Of a DNA stretch of 64,000 bases, positions 17,499 through 26,723 are shown piece by piece (the stretch's first letter is position 1; each line of letters starts with the position of its first letter). The stretch spans positions 1 through 64,000 of the forward strand of contig JAFUKL010000015.1 of the NCBI GenBank assembly GCA_017473615.1, in the 5' to 3' direction. Origin of the DNA: Muribaculaceae bacterium. GTDB taxonomy: Bacteria > Bacteroidota > Bacteroidia > Bacteroidales > Muribaculaceae. The notes beneath the pieces were generated by a model that did no database searches, was not told the DNA's origin, and worked only from the letters and a program-made list of their open reading frames with translations. The position numbers were made by a program, and so were the translations under genes.

Positions 17499-20294
17499 TT
17501 ATTTTTTTAGTTTTGCGCACTCATCCACAAGATACACAATAGACTGATAAGGTACACCGGAATTGGTAGTCAAACCTATTTCGCATGTACGACTGTTTGA
17601 AAAGCCTCGTTTAACACCGGCTTTCAGCAACTGCGGACGCAGTTTGCGCAAAGCGTAAGCATTCACCTCAGGATGAGTAAAACCCTTGTCACCGGCAAAT
17701 CCGCAACATCCCACTTCCTCAGGAACTATCACATTGCGCGAACACATCTTGGCAAGTGCAATCACCTTGTTGCCCAGTCCCATGTGGCGCATAGTACATG
17801 TCACATGAACAGTTATCGGCTCATCGATAGGCGTAAACTCTAAAGTAGGAGCAACTAAATCATGGATAAATTCCACAGGTTCATACAAATGCATCTTGGT
17901 TATATGGTTACGCATGCGATGAAGGCAGGGACTTTGGTCACACAAAACCGGATACTTTCCATGTTCTGACGCTTTCCACAGTGCATCCTCAAGTTCTCGA
18001 GTCTTGCGGTCGGCTATTTCAGGCATTCCCTTGCTCTCCCATATCATTCCGCAACAAAGATTCTGCATACCTTCTGGATAAATTATTTCATAACCCACCT
18101 TTTCAAGGAATTCAGCCATCTTGTTCACAAGATCCTTCTTTTCATGATCCACGTGTGAATGTCCCATCGTTTGGTTCAAGCAACTCGGGAAATATACAAC
18201 TTTCTTTTCATGAGCAGTACGGCTTTGAGGACAAGAATAATGAGCCGTAGGCATAGACGGCGTCCACAACGGAATACCGGCTTTATGCAACGTTTCTCCC
18301 ACAACTTCAACACCCTTGTTTCCGATAACACGCTGTGCAACCGATGCTGCGCTAAGCACAGGGCGAAGAACATTTTTCACACCTTTGAGATGATTGGCGG
18401 CAAAATCACCGACTTTGTAACCAAGACTGCCTTTAGGCAAAGCCTCTTCTCTAAGGTCGTGTATCATCTCACCCACATTTATTTTCATAGGGCATGAGGT
18501 ACTGCACAAGCCATCGCCGGCACAGGTCTCATTGCCATAGTATTTAAATTGTTCTTCCAATCTCTTCAAGCGAGCATTATCCTCTCCGGTAGCACGCAAA
18601 CGCGACAATTCCCGCTGTATAATAATGCGTTGGCGAGAAGATAGCGTAAATCCGCAAGTAAGACAGTTCACTTCACAAAAACCGCACTCGATACACTTAT
18701 TGACGCGCTCGTTTGTGATAGGCATAGGTTTCAAACCTTTCACATAGCACTCAGGGTCATCGTTGAAAATCACCCCGGGGTTAAGTATATTCTTCGGGTC
18801 AAACAACTGCTTAACTTCACGCATTATACCAAACGCCTTTTCACCCCATTCATGAACGACAAACGGAGCCATATTCTTACCGGTTCCATGTTCTGCTTTC
18901 AACGAGCCGTCATATTTACCCACTACAAGACGTTCCACTTCAAGCATCAAGTTCTTGTACTTGGCAAGTTCCTCCTCACTATCAAACCTCTGAGCAATAA
19001 TGAAATGGTAGTTACCCTCAAGAGCATGTCCATAAATACAAGAATCCTCATAGCCATGCTTTTCAAGCATTTCAGCAAGATCAACCGTTGCATTAGGCAA
19101 ATCCTCAATATGAAAAGCAACGTCTTCTATAATCACAGTTGTACCAAGAGGACGTGTACCTCCTACACTCGGGAAGATACCTGAACGTATCGCCCAATAC
19201 TTAGAATATTCGGCAGGATTATCGGTGAATCGAGCCGGCACAGCCAAGTCAAAAGACTCCAACAAACGCATAAGTTCCGCTATATTGGCATCCAAAGCCT
19301 CTTTTGTGTCAGCTTTTGTTTCCGTAAGGACTGCCGTCAACCCCTCTCCGGTCGTATCATTGACCGATGACAAAGATTTCTTATCAAGCATCTCGGCACT
19401 GTGAACAGGACCGTTGCGCATAGCCACAACAGCCTCACTCGCTTCACGCATACTCTTAAAATAAAGCATTGCACTCGCCGAATGCTTATACATGTGTCCC
19501 GAAGCCATAGTGAAACGACTGCCGAAAGCCAATGTTCCTTCCGAACCCACAATCAAGTGAGTGATAATCTCAAACGGATCGGTAAACAACACAAACGGCA
19601 GGATATTAAGCCCCGTTACATTCTTTATTGCATACTTATGTCTTATACGTTTCACGAGAGCCTCATCAGCATTTACACGGTCACGCAAGTCCTCGATTTT
19701 CCTTATAAAATCGGGATGTGACGCAGCGAAGGCTTTCTTGCTGGCATCATCGCCGGTATCAAGCACTGTTCCGTCAGCCAATACCAGACGCGCCGACAGC
19801 AATACCCTGTCACTGCTGGCATGAGTTCCGCAATTCATACCGGAAGCATTGTTCATGACAATACCGCCTACCATTGCCGATTTTTTAGATGCAGGATCAG
19901 GAGAAAAGATTCTACCATAAGGTTTCAGAATTTCATTGACCCTGTCTCCGATAATACCGGGTTGCAGCACTATTCTTTTTCCTCCATCAAGCACCTCATA
20001 GTCCTCCCAGTTCTTTCCTGCAACAATCAAAATGGAATTTGTTATCGCCTGTCCCGAAAGGCTTGTACCAGCTGCACGGAATGTAACAGGCAGCTCATAC
20101 TTGTCGGAAAGTTTCAATAGCCGTGAAACCTCATCTTCATTCTTTGAACGAATCACAATTTCCGGTATTTCACGATAAAATCCGGCATCAGTACCCCATG
20201 CCAAACGATGCAAATCGTCGGTGTAAATACGTTCGGCAGAGACAAATTGTCTCACCTCCTCTAAATATGCCTTATATTTTTCTTCTTTCGTCAT
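17499..20294 (-). CDS. FAD-binding/Fe-S oxidoreductase, D-lactate dehydrogenase type
   Basis: 931 residues. An FAD_binding_4 domain lies at about 40-265 (FRAAGTSLSGQAI, GGIVMNNASGMNCG) and an FAD-oxidase C-terminal domain at about 270-520 (GHALEGNYHF, KAEHGTGKNMAPF). A two-cluster ferredoxin region follows with CIECGFCEVNC near 532 and CAGDGLCSTSCP near 595. Two CCG-type domains follow (FPSCLNQTMGHSH near 701; VTCTMRHMGLGNK near 828 and GCCGFAGDKG). This is the architecture of respiratory D-2-hydroxyacid dehydrogenases. D-lactate is the likely substrate because MurQ, encoded in the same operon, releases it; electrons would enter the quinone pool. Glycolate or 2-hydroxyglutarate cannot be excluded from sequence. 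Confidence 0.85.
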   Translation of the reverse strand: MTKEEKYKAYLEEVRQFVSAERIYTDDLHRLAWGTDAGFYREIPEIVIRSKNEDEVSRLLKLSDKYELPVTFRAAGTSLSGQAITNSILIVAGKNWEDYEVLDGGKRIVLQPGIIGDRVNEILKPYGRIFSPDPASKKSAMVGGIVMNNASGMNCGTHASSDRVLLSARLVLADGTVLDTGDDASKKAFAASHPDFIRKIEDLRDRVNADEALVKRIRHKYAIKNVTGLNILPFVLFTDPFEIITHLIVGSEGTLAFGSRFTMASGHMYKHSASAMLYFKSMREASEAVVAMRNGPVHSAEMLDKKSLSSVNDTTGEGLTAVLTETKADTKEALDANIAELMRLLESFDLAVPARFTDNPAEYSKYWAIRSGIFPSVGGTRPLGTTVIIEDVAFHIEDLPNATVDLAEMLEKHGYEDSCIYGHALEGNYHFIIAQRFDSEEELAKYKNLMLEVERLVVGKYDGSLKAEHGTGKNMAPFVVHEWGEKAFGIMREVKQLFDPKNILNPGVIFNDDPECYVKGLKPMPITNERVNKCIECGFCEVNCLTCGFTLSSRQRIIIQRELSRLRATGEDNARLKRLEEQFKYYGNETCAGDGLCSTSCPMKINVGEMIHDLREEALPKGSLGYKVGDFAANHLKGVKNVLRPVLSAASVAQRVIGNKGVEVVGETLHKAGIPLWTPSMPTAHYSCPQSRTAHEKKVVYFPSCLNQTMGHSHVDHEKKDLVNKMAEFLEKVGYEIIYPEGMQNLCCGMIWESKGMPEIADRKTRELEDALWKASEHGKYPVLCDQSPCLHRMRNHITKMHLYEPVEFIHDLVAPTLEFTPIDEPITVHVTCTMRHMGLGNKVIALAKMCSRNVIVPEEVGCCGFAGDKGFTHPEVNAYALRKLRPQLLKAGVKRGFSNSRTCEIGLTTNSGVPYQSIVYLVDECAKLKK

Positions 20295-20317
20295 CGGTAC
20301 AACTGTACACTTAATTA

Positions 20318-21562
20318 TTAGTTATAAAGGTAATATTTCTTCGATTTTTCCTTAAAAGCGTCGACATCCTTATTCCAATATTCATGAATATCGGCAACTT
20401 TATAGTTTTTCGAAAACTCAAGACGTATCTTGTTAGTTCCGCATACTTTGTCAAACATATTCCAACGATTACCTAAAGTTCCTTGTCCGTCTTCATCAAG
20501 AAGGCGTTTATCAGGATACATTTCGGCTATAACTTCCATAGCATAGAACTGAACCATAGTCAATTCGGCATCAAGCACGCTGGTAACATATAATTGTACA
20601 CCTTGAATATTTTCGCCCTTGCTCTGGCTGTAATAAGGCTTTATGTGAATAGGACGGAACACAACACCTTTTAAATTCAGAGCATTCATACGTTCACAGA
20701 ATTTATCTGCCTCAATCCAAGGAGCACAAATCAACTGGAATGGCATAGTGTAACCCACGCCTATTGAAATATTATACAACTCACCGATAATTCCGGTTGT
20801 AGGATAATAAACAGCCGACTGTGGATATGGTTGATGAGGCGATGGCAGAATCCAAGGCATTCCGGTCTGCTCAAATGTCATATAACGATGCCAGCCTGTC
20901 ATAGGAACGACAGTCAACTTTGTTTTCTTTCCACCTTTCAACATACCATCATTAAGCATAAGAGCAAGTTCCCCCGGTGTCAATCCATATATATATGGAA
21001 TTGGGAATTGGCTCACAAGCGAATAAAAGCCGTCTTCTACCAAGCAACCTTCTACTTTCATGCCAGTCAATGGATTGGGACGGTCAAGTACCATAAATTC
21101 CTTTCCGTTTTCTGCGCATGCCTCCATACACAACCCCATAGTGCTTATGAATGTAAACGAACGACATCCGTTATCCTGTATGTCATAGATAAGAACATCT
21201 ATATCATTAAGCATCTCAGCCGATGGCTTTTTGTTTTTGCCATACAATGAATATACGGTTACACCTGTCTTTTTATCAACATAGGTATCTACTTTAGCAC
21301 CGGCATAAATATCGCCGCGCACACCATGTTCTGGACTGTAAAGCGCAGTAAGTTTCACGCCTTCGGCATCTGAAAGGATGTCGATTGTGGATTTCAAGTT
21401 GTTATCCACACCGCTCGGATTGGTAATCAGTCCCACTCGTTTACCTTTTAATTGAGCGAAACCACCATCGCGTAATGTTTCAATACCGGGTTTCACTTGT
21501 GCCATTCCTATGAATGACACAAGGCAAACCAACGATAATATTATCAAATTTCTTTTCATCAT
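20318..21562 (-). CDS. namZ: Exo-beta-N-acetylmuramidase NamZ (DUF1343, GH171)
   Basis: 414 residues with a signal peptide (1-21, ending GMAQ). The DUF1343 core shows GLITNPSGVD near residue 45, LYSPEHGVRGD, YDIQDNGCRSFT near 130 and LDRPNPL. NamZ/YbbC releases terminal MurNAc from the non-reducing end of peptidoglycan fragments outside the inner membrane, which suits a MurNAc importer encoded 12 bp upstream. The 23-bp gap to the dehydrogenase gene keeps it in the operon. Confidence 0.9.
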   Translation of the reverse strand: MMKRNLIILSLVCLVSFIGMAQVKPGIETLRDGGFAQLKGKRVGLITNPSGVDNNLKSTIDILSDAEGVKLTALYSPEHGVRGDIYAGAKVDTYVDKKTGVTVYSLYGKNKKPSAEMLNDIDVLIYDIQDNGCRSFTFISTMGLCMEACAENGKEFMVLDRPNPLTGMKVEGCLVEDGFYSLVSQFPIPYIYGLTPGELALMLNDGMLKGGKKTKLTVVPMTGWHRYMTFEQTGMPWILPSPHQPYPQSAVYYPTTGIIGELYNISIGVGYTMPFQLICAPWIEADKFCERMNALNLKGVVFRPIHIKPYYSQSKGENIQGVQLYVTSVLDAELTMVQFYAMEVIAEMYPDKRLLDEDGQGTLGNRWNMFDKVCGTNKIRLEFSKNYKVADIHEYWNKDVDAFKEKSKKYYLYN

Positions 21563-21574
21563 GTGACGCTTATA

Positions 21575-22927
21575 TTACTTTTTTGCTCCATATTCAGGAT
21601 TGATATGCTTGCGAACAAGTGCTGTAACAAACCATGTAGCAAAGTTACAAGCAAGCACCCACCAGAAGAAGTTGATATAAGAATTACCCAACAATTCTTC
21701 TTTTATGAAACCGGCAGCCATACCCGGAAGCATCATACCTAATGCCATAAATGCTGTACAGATTGCATAATGAGATGTCTTATATGGGCCATCAGCAAAA
21801 TACATCATATAAAGCATGAATGCAGTAAATCCGAATCCGTATGCAAATTGTTCAAGGATAATAGCACTGAAAATAATAATCTTACCAGAAAGTTCGGCAT
21901 AAGATGGTTGAACATTTGATAGTATAATATAAGCCACACAGTTTAACGAAGTAGCCAACGCCATTGGCCAAATCCATTTTTTCAGACCGCCATTAGAAGC
22001 ACAGATACCACCGATAATACCACCTACTGTAAGACCGATGATAGCCAATGTACCATAAGCAAAACCCACCTCTGTTTGTGTCATTCCAAGACCTCCTGCT
22101 TCACGTGCAGCCAAAAGGAACGGCTGACAAAGTTTAACCACTTGTGCTTCAGGCAAGCGATAAAGCAACATGAATAACATAGCAAGGATAACGTGCTTCT
22201 TTTGGAAGAATGTTACAAATGAACCCGAAAATTCCTTTAGAATATCCGAAACGCTTTTCTTCTTTACATCACTACCTCCCACTGCCTTATCGGTTGCAGG
22301 AACAGGAAGTATAAACGTATGCCAAATAGAAACTACCGCAAAGAATACAGCACAAATAATCACTGTATATTTCCATGCGGCAGACACACTACCGGTCATT
22401 GTTTCTAAGTATCCAGCCAACATTACAAGACCTCCTTGACCAAACACATTGGCACAACGATAGAATGTTGAACGAATACCCACAAACATACTTTGTTCTG
22501 ATGAATTTAGGGCAATCATATAGAAACCATCTGATGCAATATCATGAGTAGCAGAACAGAATGCAGTAATAAAATAGAAGAAAAGACAAAGCATAAACGC
22601 ACTTACAGGCAAGCCTGCGGCAATTTCTTCCTTATTTGGCAATGGTAAAGTGAATGCAATAGCGGCAAGTCCTACTGCTACACAAATCTGCATTGTCACT
22701 GTCCACCAGCGTTTTGTACGTATAATATCCACGATTGGTCCCCAAAAAGGCTTAATTACCCATGGCAAATAAAGCCAACCTGTGTAAAGGGTTGCATCGG
22801 TTTCTGACATACCAAGTTGGGTAAAAAGAACCATTGTCACCATATTAATAAATATGAATGGTATTCCTTGAGCAAAATAGAGCGTTGGTATCCAAGCCCA
22901 AGGATTGCGTTTTTTTACGTTATTCAT
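21575..22927 (-). CDS. murT: MFS transporter, AmpG/MurT-like (MurNAc uptake)
   Basis: 450 residues with about 12 membrane helices. The N-terminal region WAWIPTLYFAQGIPFIFI and GWLYLPWVIKPFWGPIVD are the hallmark of the AmpG-type branch of the major facilitator superfamily. AmpG moves muropeptides, whereas T. forsythia MurT moves free MurNAc and is encoded beside murK and murQ. The presence of namZ, murK and murQ in this operon favours MurNAc as cargo. Overlap of specificity with anhydro-muropeptides is possible because a SpoIID-like gene is also present. Confidence 0.75.
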   Translation of the reverse strand: MNNVKKRNPWAWIPTLYFAQGIPFIFINMVTMVLFTQLGMSETDATLYTGWLYLPWVIKPFWGPIVDIIRTKRWWTVTMQICVAVGLAAIAFTLPLPNKEEIAAGLPVSAFMLCLFFYFITAFCSATHDIASDGFYMIALNSSEQSMFVGIRSTFYRCANVFGQGGLVMLAGYLETMTGSVSAAWKYTVIICAVFFAVVSIWHTFILPVPATDKAVGGSDVKKKSVSDILKEFSGSFVTFFQKKHVILAMLFMLLYRLPEAQVVKLCQPFLLAAREAGGLGMTQTEVGFAYGTLAIIGLTVGGIIGGICASNGGLKKWIWPMALATSLNCVAYIILSNVQPSYAELSGKIIIFSAIILEQFAYGFGFTAFMLYMMYFADGPYKTSHYAICTAFMALGMMLPGMAAGFIKEELLGNSYINFFWWVLACNFATWFVTALVRKHINPEYGAKK

Positions 22928-22956
22928 TGTTTTTTAAAATATATTAGTTGTTAGTT

Positions 22957-24276
22957 TTAGTATAATTTATCGATTGTTGCATTAATAAAATAATGTAACA
23001 AAATGTCTTTGTATTTGTACCCTTTTTCGCCCATCACAGCAGCACCGATTTGGCAAAGACCTACACCATGTCCCCAACCGGCTCCGTGAAGGATAAACTT
23101 CTGAGGCACGCCGTTAGCATCAACATCTTGTTTTTCTACCACAAAAGCAGAACTATATAAGTGAGAAGGAGATAATGTGCGACGTATTTCAAGTTCTTTG
23201 CCGATGATTTGTATTTTCTTATCACCCACAATCTTCATGCGATAAAGACGACCTGAAGTACCTCGTGATACAGGCACAAGGTCAAGAATTGTACCATAAT
23301 CCACACCCGAACGTTCTTTAATCAATTTAGAAAGTTCTTCTTGTGTGTATTCTACTTTCCAACGATAGAAATCGGTTGTTTCTTGGTCGTAATTATTCAA
23401 TACTTGCGACAAGATTTGTTTATCATTAGTGTTACAATAAGCAGCCGGCGCATTAAGAATCCATTCGCGCGCATTTTCTTCAACTGTCAAATCGGGGAAA
23501 TTCATTTCATCTTCACCATCATGACGAGCCACAAGATAATCATAGTGCTTTGGTTCCCAACAGTTTTCAAATTCTTCGTACACACCTCCACAACTCTTAG
23601 AGAATCGAGCGTCGCAAAGTTCGCCGTCATAAGTAAGCACTTCACCCCAAGTAGCCTTTATTGCATCACGCACAGTTTGAGTAGAAGAACGAGTGATACC
23701 TTGATAACGCTGACAATGGTCATCGGCACACACATCAAAGTTGAAATGGTCTTCACGATCCCACCAACGTATCAATTCGTCTTCGGTTTGAGTGTAAGCA
23801 CTATATTTTTCTTTGCTATCGGCAAGTTTTTTGCTCTTATCCATTTGAGCAAGTAACCAACTGCGCGAAATCACAGCGTGTGCTTTCAATAGTTCCAATG
23901 AAGCAGTTGCACTCATTTCACTTGAAATCACACTCAACAAGTATTCTTCTACCGAAAGAATATTCACCGGACAGATTGCATCATGCTCAACGATGAGACG
24001 CAAAGCACCACGAAATACCTGATTTTCCTTACGTTCCCAGTGGAAATTAACCCCTATTGTCACACCTACCAATTCAAATGAATCCGTTTCGGCTTGTGTA
24101 GGTTCAAAAAGGAATTCATCACATAATGTTCCGTTCCAACTAACTTTACCATCTACAAGAGTAGCCGTATGCTGTCCTGTTACTTTCTCACCATTCACCA
24201 TATATTCACCATGTAAGATGAAATCTACGGTTGGTTCATGCATAATACCTACTTGCACTTGAGGCACTTTACTCAT
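22957..24276 (-). CDS. SpoIID/LytB-domain protein, apparently without signal peptide
   Basis: 439 residues. The SpoIID domain covers about residues 95-430: NILSVEEYLLSVISSEM, then SLELLKAHAVISRSWLLAQ (with the Glu of the catalytic SEM motif), later SKSCGGVYE and a C-terminal GAGWGHGVGLCQIGA motif. SpoIID enzymes are lytic transglycosylases acting on denuded glycan strands and are normally exported. Here the protein starts MSKVPQVQVGIMHEP with no hydrophobic signal segment, and no better start lies upstream. Either it acts on imported fragments in the cytoplasm or it is exported another way. 6 bp downstream of the DUF4922 gene. Confidence 0.85.
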   Translation of the reverse strand: MSKVPQVQVGIMHEPTVDFILHGEYMVNGEKVTGQHTATLVDGKVSWNGTLCDEFLFEPTQAETDSFELVGVTIGVNFHWERKENQVFRGALRLIVEHDAICPVNILSVEEYLLSVISSEMSATASLELLKAHAVISRSWLLAQMDKSKKLADSKEKYSAYTQTEDELIRWWDREDHFNFDVCADDHCQRYQGITRSSTQTVRDAIKATWGEVLTYDGELCDARFSKSCGGVYEEFENCWEPKHYDYLVARHDGEDEMNFPDLTVEENAREWILNAPAAYCNTNDKQILSQVLNNYDQETTDFYRWKVEYTQEELSKLIKERSGVDYGTILDLVPVSRGTSGRLYRMKIVGDKKIQIIGKELEIRRTLSPSHLYSSAFVVEKQDVDANGVPQKFILHGAGWGHGVGLCQIGAAVMGEKGYKYKDILLHYFINATIDKLY

Positions 24277-24282
24277 AACTTA

Positions 24283-25215
24283 TTATTTTAAGGTACTGAT
24301 TATTTTTTCTGTATCTTCTTCACTGAAGCACACTTCATCAAGTATCATTTGAATATCTTCCGAAGTGATTTTTTCAAAATCTTTTTCCAATGGAGTAATA
24401 AACACGCCACCCATATCTACCGATGCAGGAGAAATAAGGATATTAGCGTCACCCTCAGCAGAATAGCAAGACGGACGATGTTGTTTTCTTGGGAAAACTG
24501 CAATTTTACACTGTTCTCCTTCCACCCAACAAAGGATATTTAACATTGCCTCGGTTTCATCAGCCTTTTGTGGTAACGCAGCGAATACCTCATTGAAAAG
24601 AGCTACGCCGGCTTCTTTGTTATCGGCTGTTACAACCAAAGCGACACGTCCCAAGCCTTTTACATAGTCAAGTTTTGCTCCACTGATTTCCTTTATAAGT
24701 TCAACCTCTCCTTTTGCAAGATCGGTATCAAAAGTCATAAAACCCTTGTTCCCTGCTTGGAAGTGCATATGGTCGGGAGCCGATGCTCCGCACTTAGGCC
24801 CATTATAGAACAATATGTATTCAGGCAACGCTGCAGCAAGCTCCATCATGTCGCCTATACGACCTGAAATTAGTTGATCGGTATGGTCATTGCAAGGTAT
24901 AGTCAAATGGCGAGGGAAAATAGGGAACGGATTGATAAGAACCGTATAATTTTCCCATGCAAGTCCCTCTTGCACAGCAGGACGATTTGCCTCACATAAG
25001 AAACATTTACGTTCTGCCAAAGACTTCGCATCAACCTTTGCCGCACTCGATACTATACGCCCCGGGTTAAACTGAACATTGAAAGTGGCGTTACCCACTT
25101 TCAATGTCTTTACCTTTACACCCTTGAGCGCATCAAAATTATTTTTAGCTGTTTCCCACACCTCAAATTGGCGTTGGAACAGATTTTCTACGTCTTTAGA
25201 TGTGAATACTGCCAT
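24283..25215 (-). CDS. DUF4922 protein, HIT/GalT-like nucleotidyl transferase or phosphorylase
   Basis: 310 residues, cytoplasmic. The central motif SAPDHMHFQAG (about residue 150) has the H-x-H-x-Q pattern of GalT/HIT-superfamily enzymes, whose second His carries the nucleotidyl intermediate. CFLCEANRP near residue 85 may bind zinc. INPFPIFPRHLTIP also matches the family pattern before the active site. Related proteins include GDP-hexose phosphorylases, so a nucleotide-sugar reaction is plausible, but the true substrate is unknown. It is 5 bp downstream of the GT2 gene and 6 bp upstream of the SpoIID gene, so it is co-expressed with both. Confidence 0.7.
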   Translation of the reverse strand: MAVFTSKDVENLFQRQFEVWETAKNNFDALKGVKVKTLKVGNATFNVQFNPGRIVSSAAKVDAKSLAERKCFLCEANRPAVQEGLAWENYTVLINPFPIFPRHLTIPCNDHTDQLISGRIGDMMELAAALPEYILFYNGPKCGASAPDHMHFQAGNKGFMTFDTDLAKGEVELIKEISGAKLDYVKGLGRVALVVTADNKEAGVALFNEVFAALPQKADETEAMLNILCWVEGEQCKIAVFPRKQHRPSCYSAEGDANILISPASVDMGGVFITPLEKDFEKITSEDIQMILDEVCFSEEDTEKIISTLK

Positions 25216-25220
25216 TTCTA

Positions 25221-26681
25221 TTAAGCTTTCTTATTTTTTGCAATACGAGCTTCAAGTTCCCATGTACGAATACGATCTTTATACAAGTTGTGTCCGTTCA
25301 TCTTCACGATATCCAAAGATGCGTCACTGTTATCGTCCCAACGACGGCACAAATAAACCACATCATATACACGACCTATTTGATAGTTACGAGAAATATT
25401 CAAACCAAGTGCATAGTCTTCACCATAACTTGTATTAGGTACTTTCACTTCACGAAGGACAGGAGTATAGAATGCACGAGGTGCACCAAGACCATTGATA
25501 CGAAGTGCATTGTTGCGACCGTTTTCAGGAGTCCATTCTTTATGGTCGATGATACCCGGAGCAATCATTTCCATATCAAAGTTAGTCATCATATATGTTC
25601 CTACTACCATAGCGCAATTCTGTTCGTAGAATGCGTTAACCATAGTTTGAAGTGTATTTTCATCCTTATATACATCATCACTGTCCAATTGTACAATGAA
25701 CTTACCACATTTTGGGTGGTGAGCACCAAGATTCCAACAACCACCGATACCCAAGTCGTTACGTTCCGGAATGATGTGGATAAGGCGTTCGTCATCTTTA
25801 AATTCTTGAATTGCTTCAGTAGTTCCGTCGGTTGAACCATTATCCACAATAATAAGATTGAACTTAAAGTTACATTTTTGAGCCAATACAGACTTAATTG
25901 CATCACGTACTGTACGAATTCGGTTACGAACCGGAATCATTACAGATGCTTCATATTCAAATTCACCCTTATTGAACTCGATTGTATCAAATTTAGGTTC
26001 AAGGTAACCACCGATTGCTTTCAAATGTGCTGTACAAGCTTGTTCCATTTCGATTTGGCGACCACGATTTCTTGGATCTACATAGTCGAAAATCTTTTCA
26101 CCGCTCTTGCGAGTATCTTGTTGAACATCGCTGTATAAATATTCATTAATGTGTACCAAATTCCCAAGACGAGAGATTCGTAAACGCAAATCATATAGAC
26201 CGGCATGTTCATATTCTGCATCGATACCTGCGGCAGCGTCCTTGAACATAGGAGCATTGAACATTAATACTGAACCAAAATCGAAATCATCACGAAGACT
26301 ACCAAATTGATAATCAATCACAGGTGCATTTGTTTGCTTTCCATCAACTACCTGATAGTGATCAGCATAAACCATCGCTGCTGTGCTATCGCTCGCTAAT
26401 TTTTCCATTCTTTCGATAGCGAACATACCCGGAACCAAAGTATCATATTTAGTATATAGAAGAACGTAATCAGCATCAGCCTTTTCTGCAATTTTCTTGA
26501 TTGTATCTGTTGCATAAAGCGACTTGATTTCAATTGACTCACAACCTTCAATTGTTCCTTCTGCCTCAGCAGTTTTTAGAAGATATACATTCTTTACTAA
26601 TTCACTAACTTTCAATGCTTCAACAGTAGCTTTGGCTTGTTCTGCATTTGCAAATGGTACGAAACAGTTAATTGTCTTCAT
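25221..26681 (-). CDS. Glycosyltransferase family 2 protein with two GT-A-like halves
   Basis: 486 residues, no signal peptide or membrane anchor. Residues about 245-460 are a canonical GT2 domain (ASVMIPVRNRIRTV, IIVDNGSTDGT, then the metal-binding QLDSDD). Residues 1-235 read as a second, degenerate GT-A fold (MKTINCFVPFANAEQAK, ADADYVLLYTKYD in place of the DxD strand). It is a soluble cytoplasmic transferase of unknown donor and acceptor. It is the second gene of the operon, between an exported amidase-like protein and the DUF4922 protein; no polymer-export gene lies nearby. Catalytic metal residues of the second half are intact. Confidence 0.85.
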   Translation of the reverse strand: MKTINCFVPFANAEQAKATVEALKVSELVKNVYLLKTAEAEGTIEGCESIEIKSLYATDTIKKIAEKADADYVLLYTKYDTLVPGMFAIERMEKLASDSTAAMVYADHYQVVDGKQTNAPVIDYQFGSLRDDFDFGSVLMFNAPMFKDAAAGIDAEYEHAGLYDLRLRISRLGNLVHINEYLYSDVQQDTRKSGEKIFDYVDPRNRGRQIEMEQACTAHLKAIGGYLEPKFDTIEFNKGEFEYEASVMIPVRNRIRTVRDAIKSVLAQKCNFKFNLIIVDNGSTDGTTEAIQEFKDDERLIHIIPERNDLGIGGCWNLGAHHPKCGKFIVQLDSDDVYKDENTLQTMVNAFYEQNCAMVVGTYMMTNFDMEMIAPGIIDHKEWTPENGRNNALRINGLGAPRAFYTPVLREVKVPNTSYGEDYALGLNISRNYQIGRVYDVVYLCRRWDDNSDASLDIVKMNGHNLYKDRIRTWELEARIAKNKKA

Positions 26682-26723
26682 TGTTTTTTTTGTTTTTAAG
26701 TTATAATTATTAGTTGTTTATCT

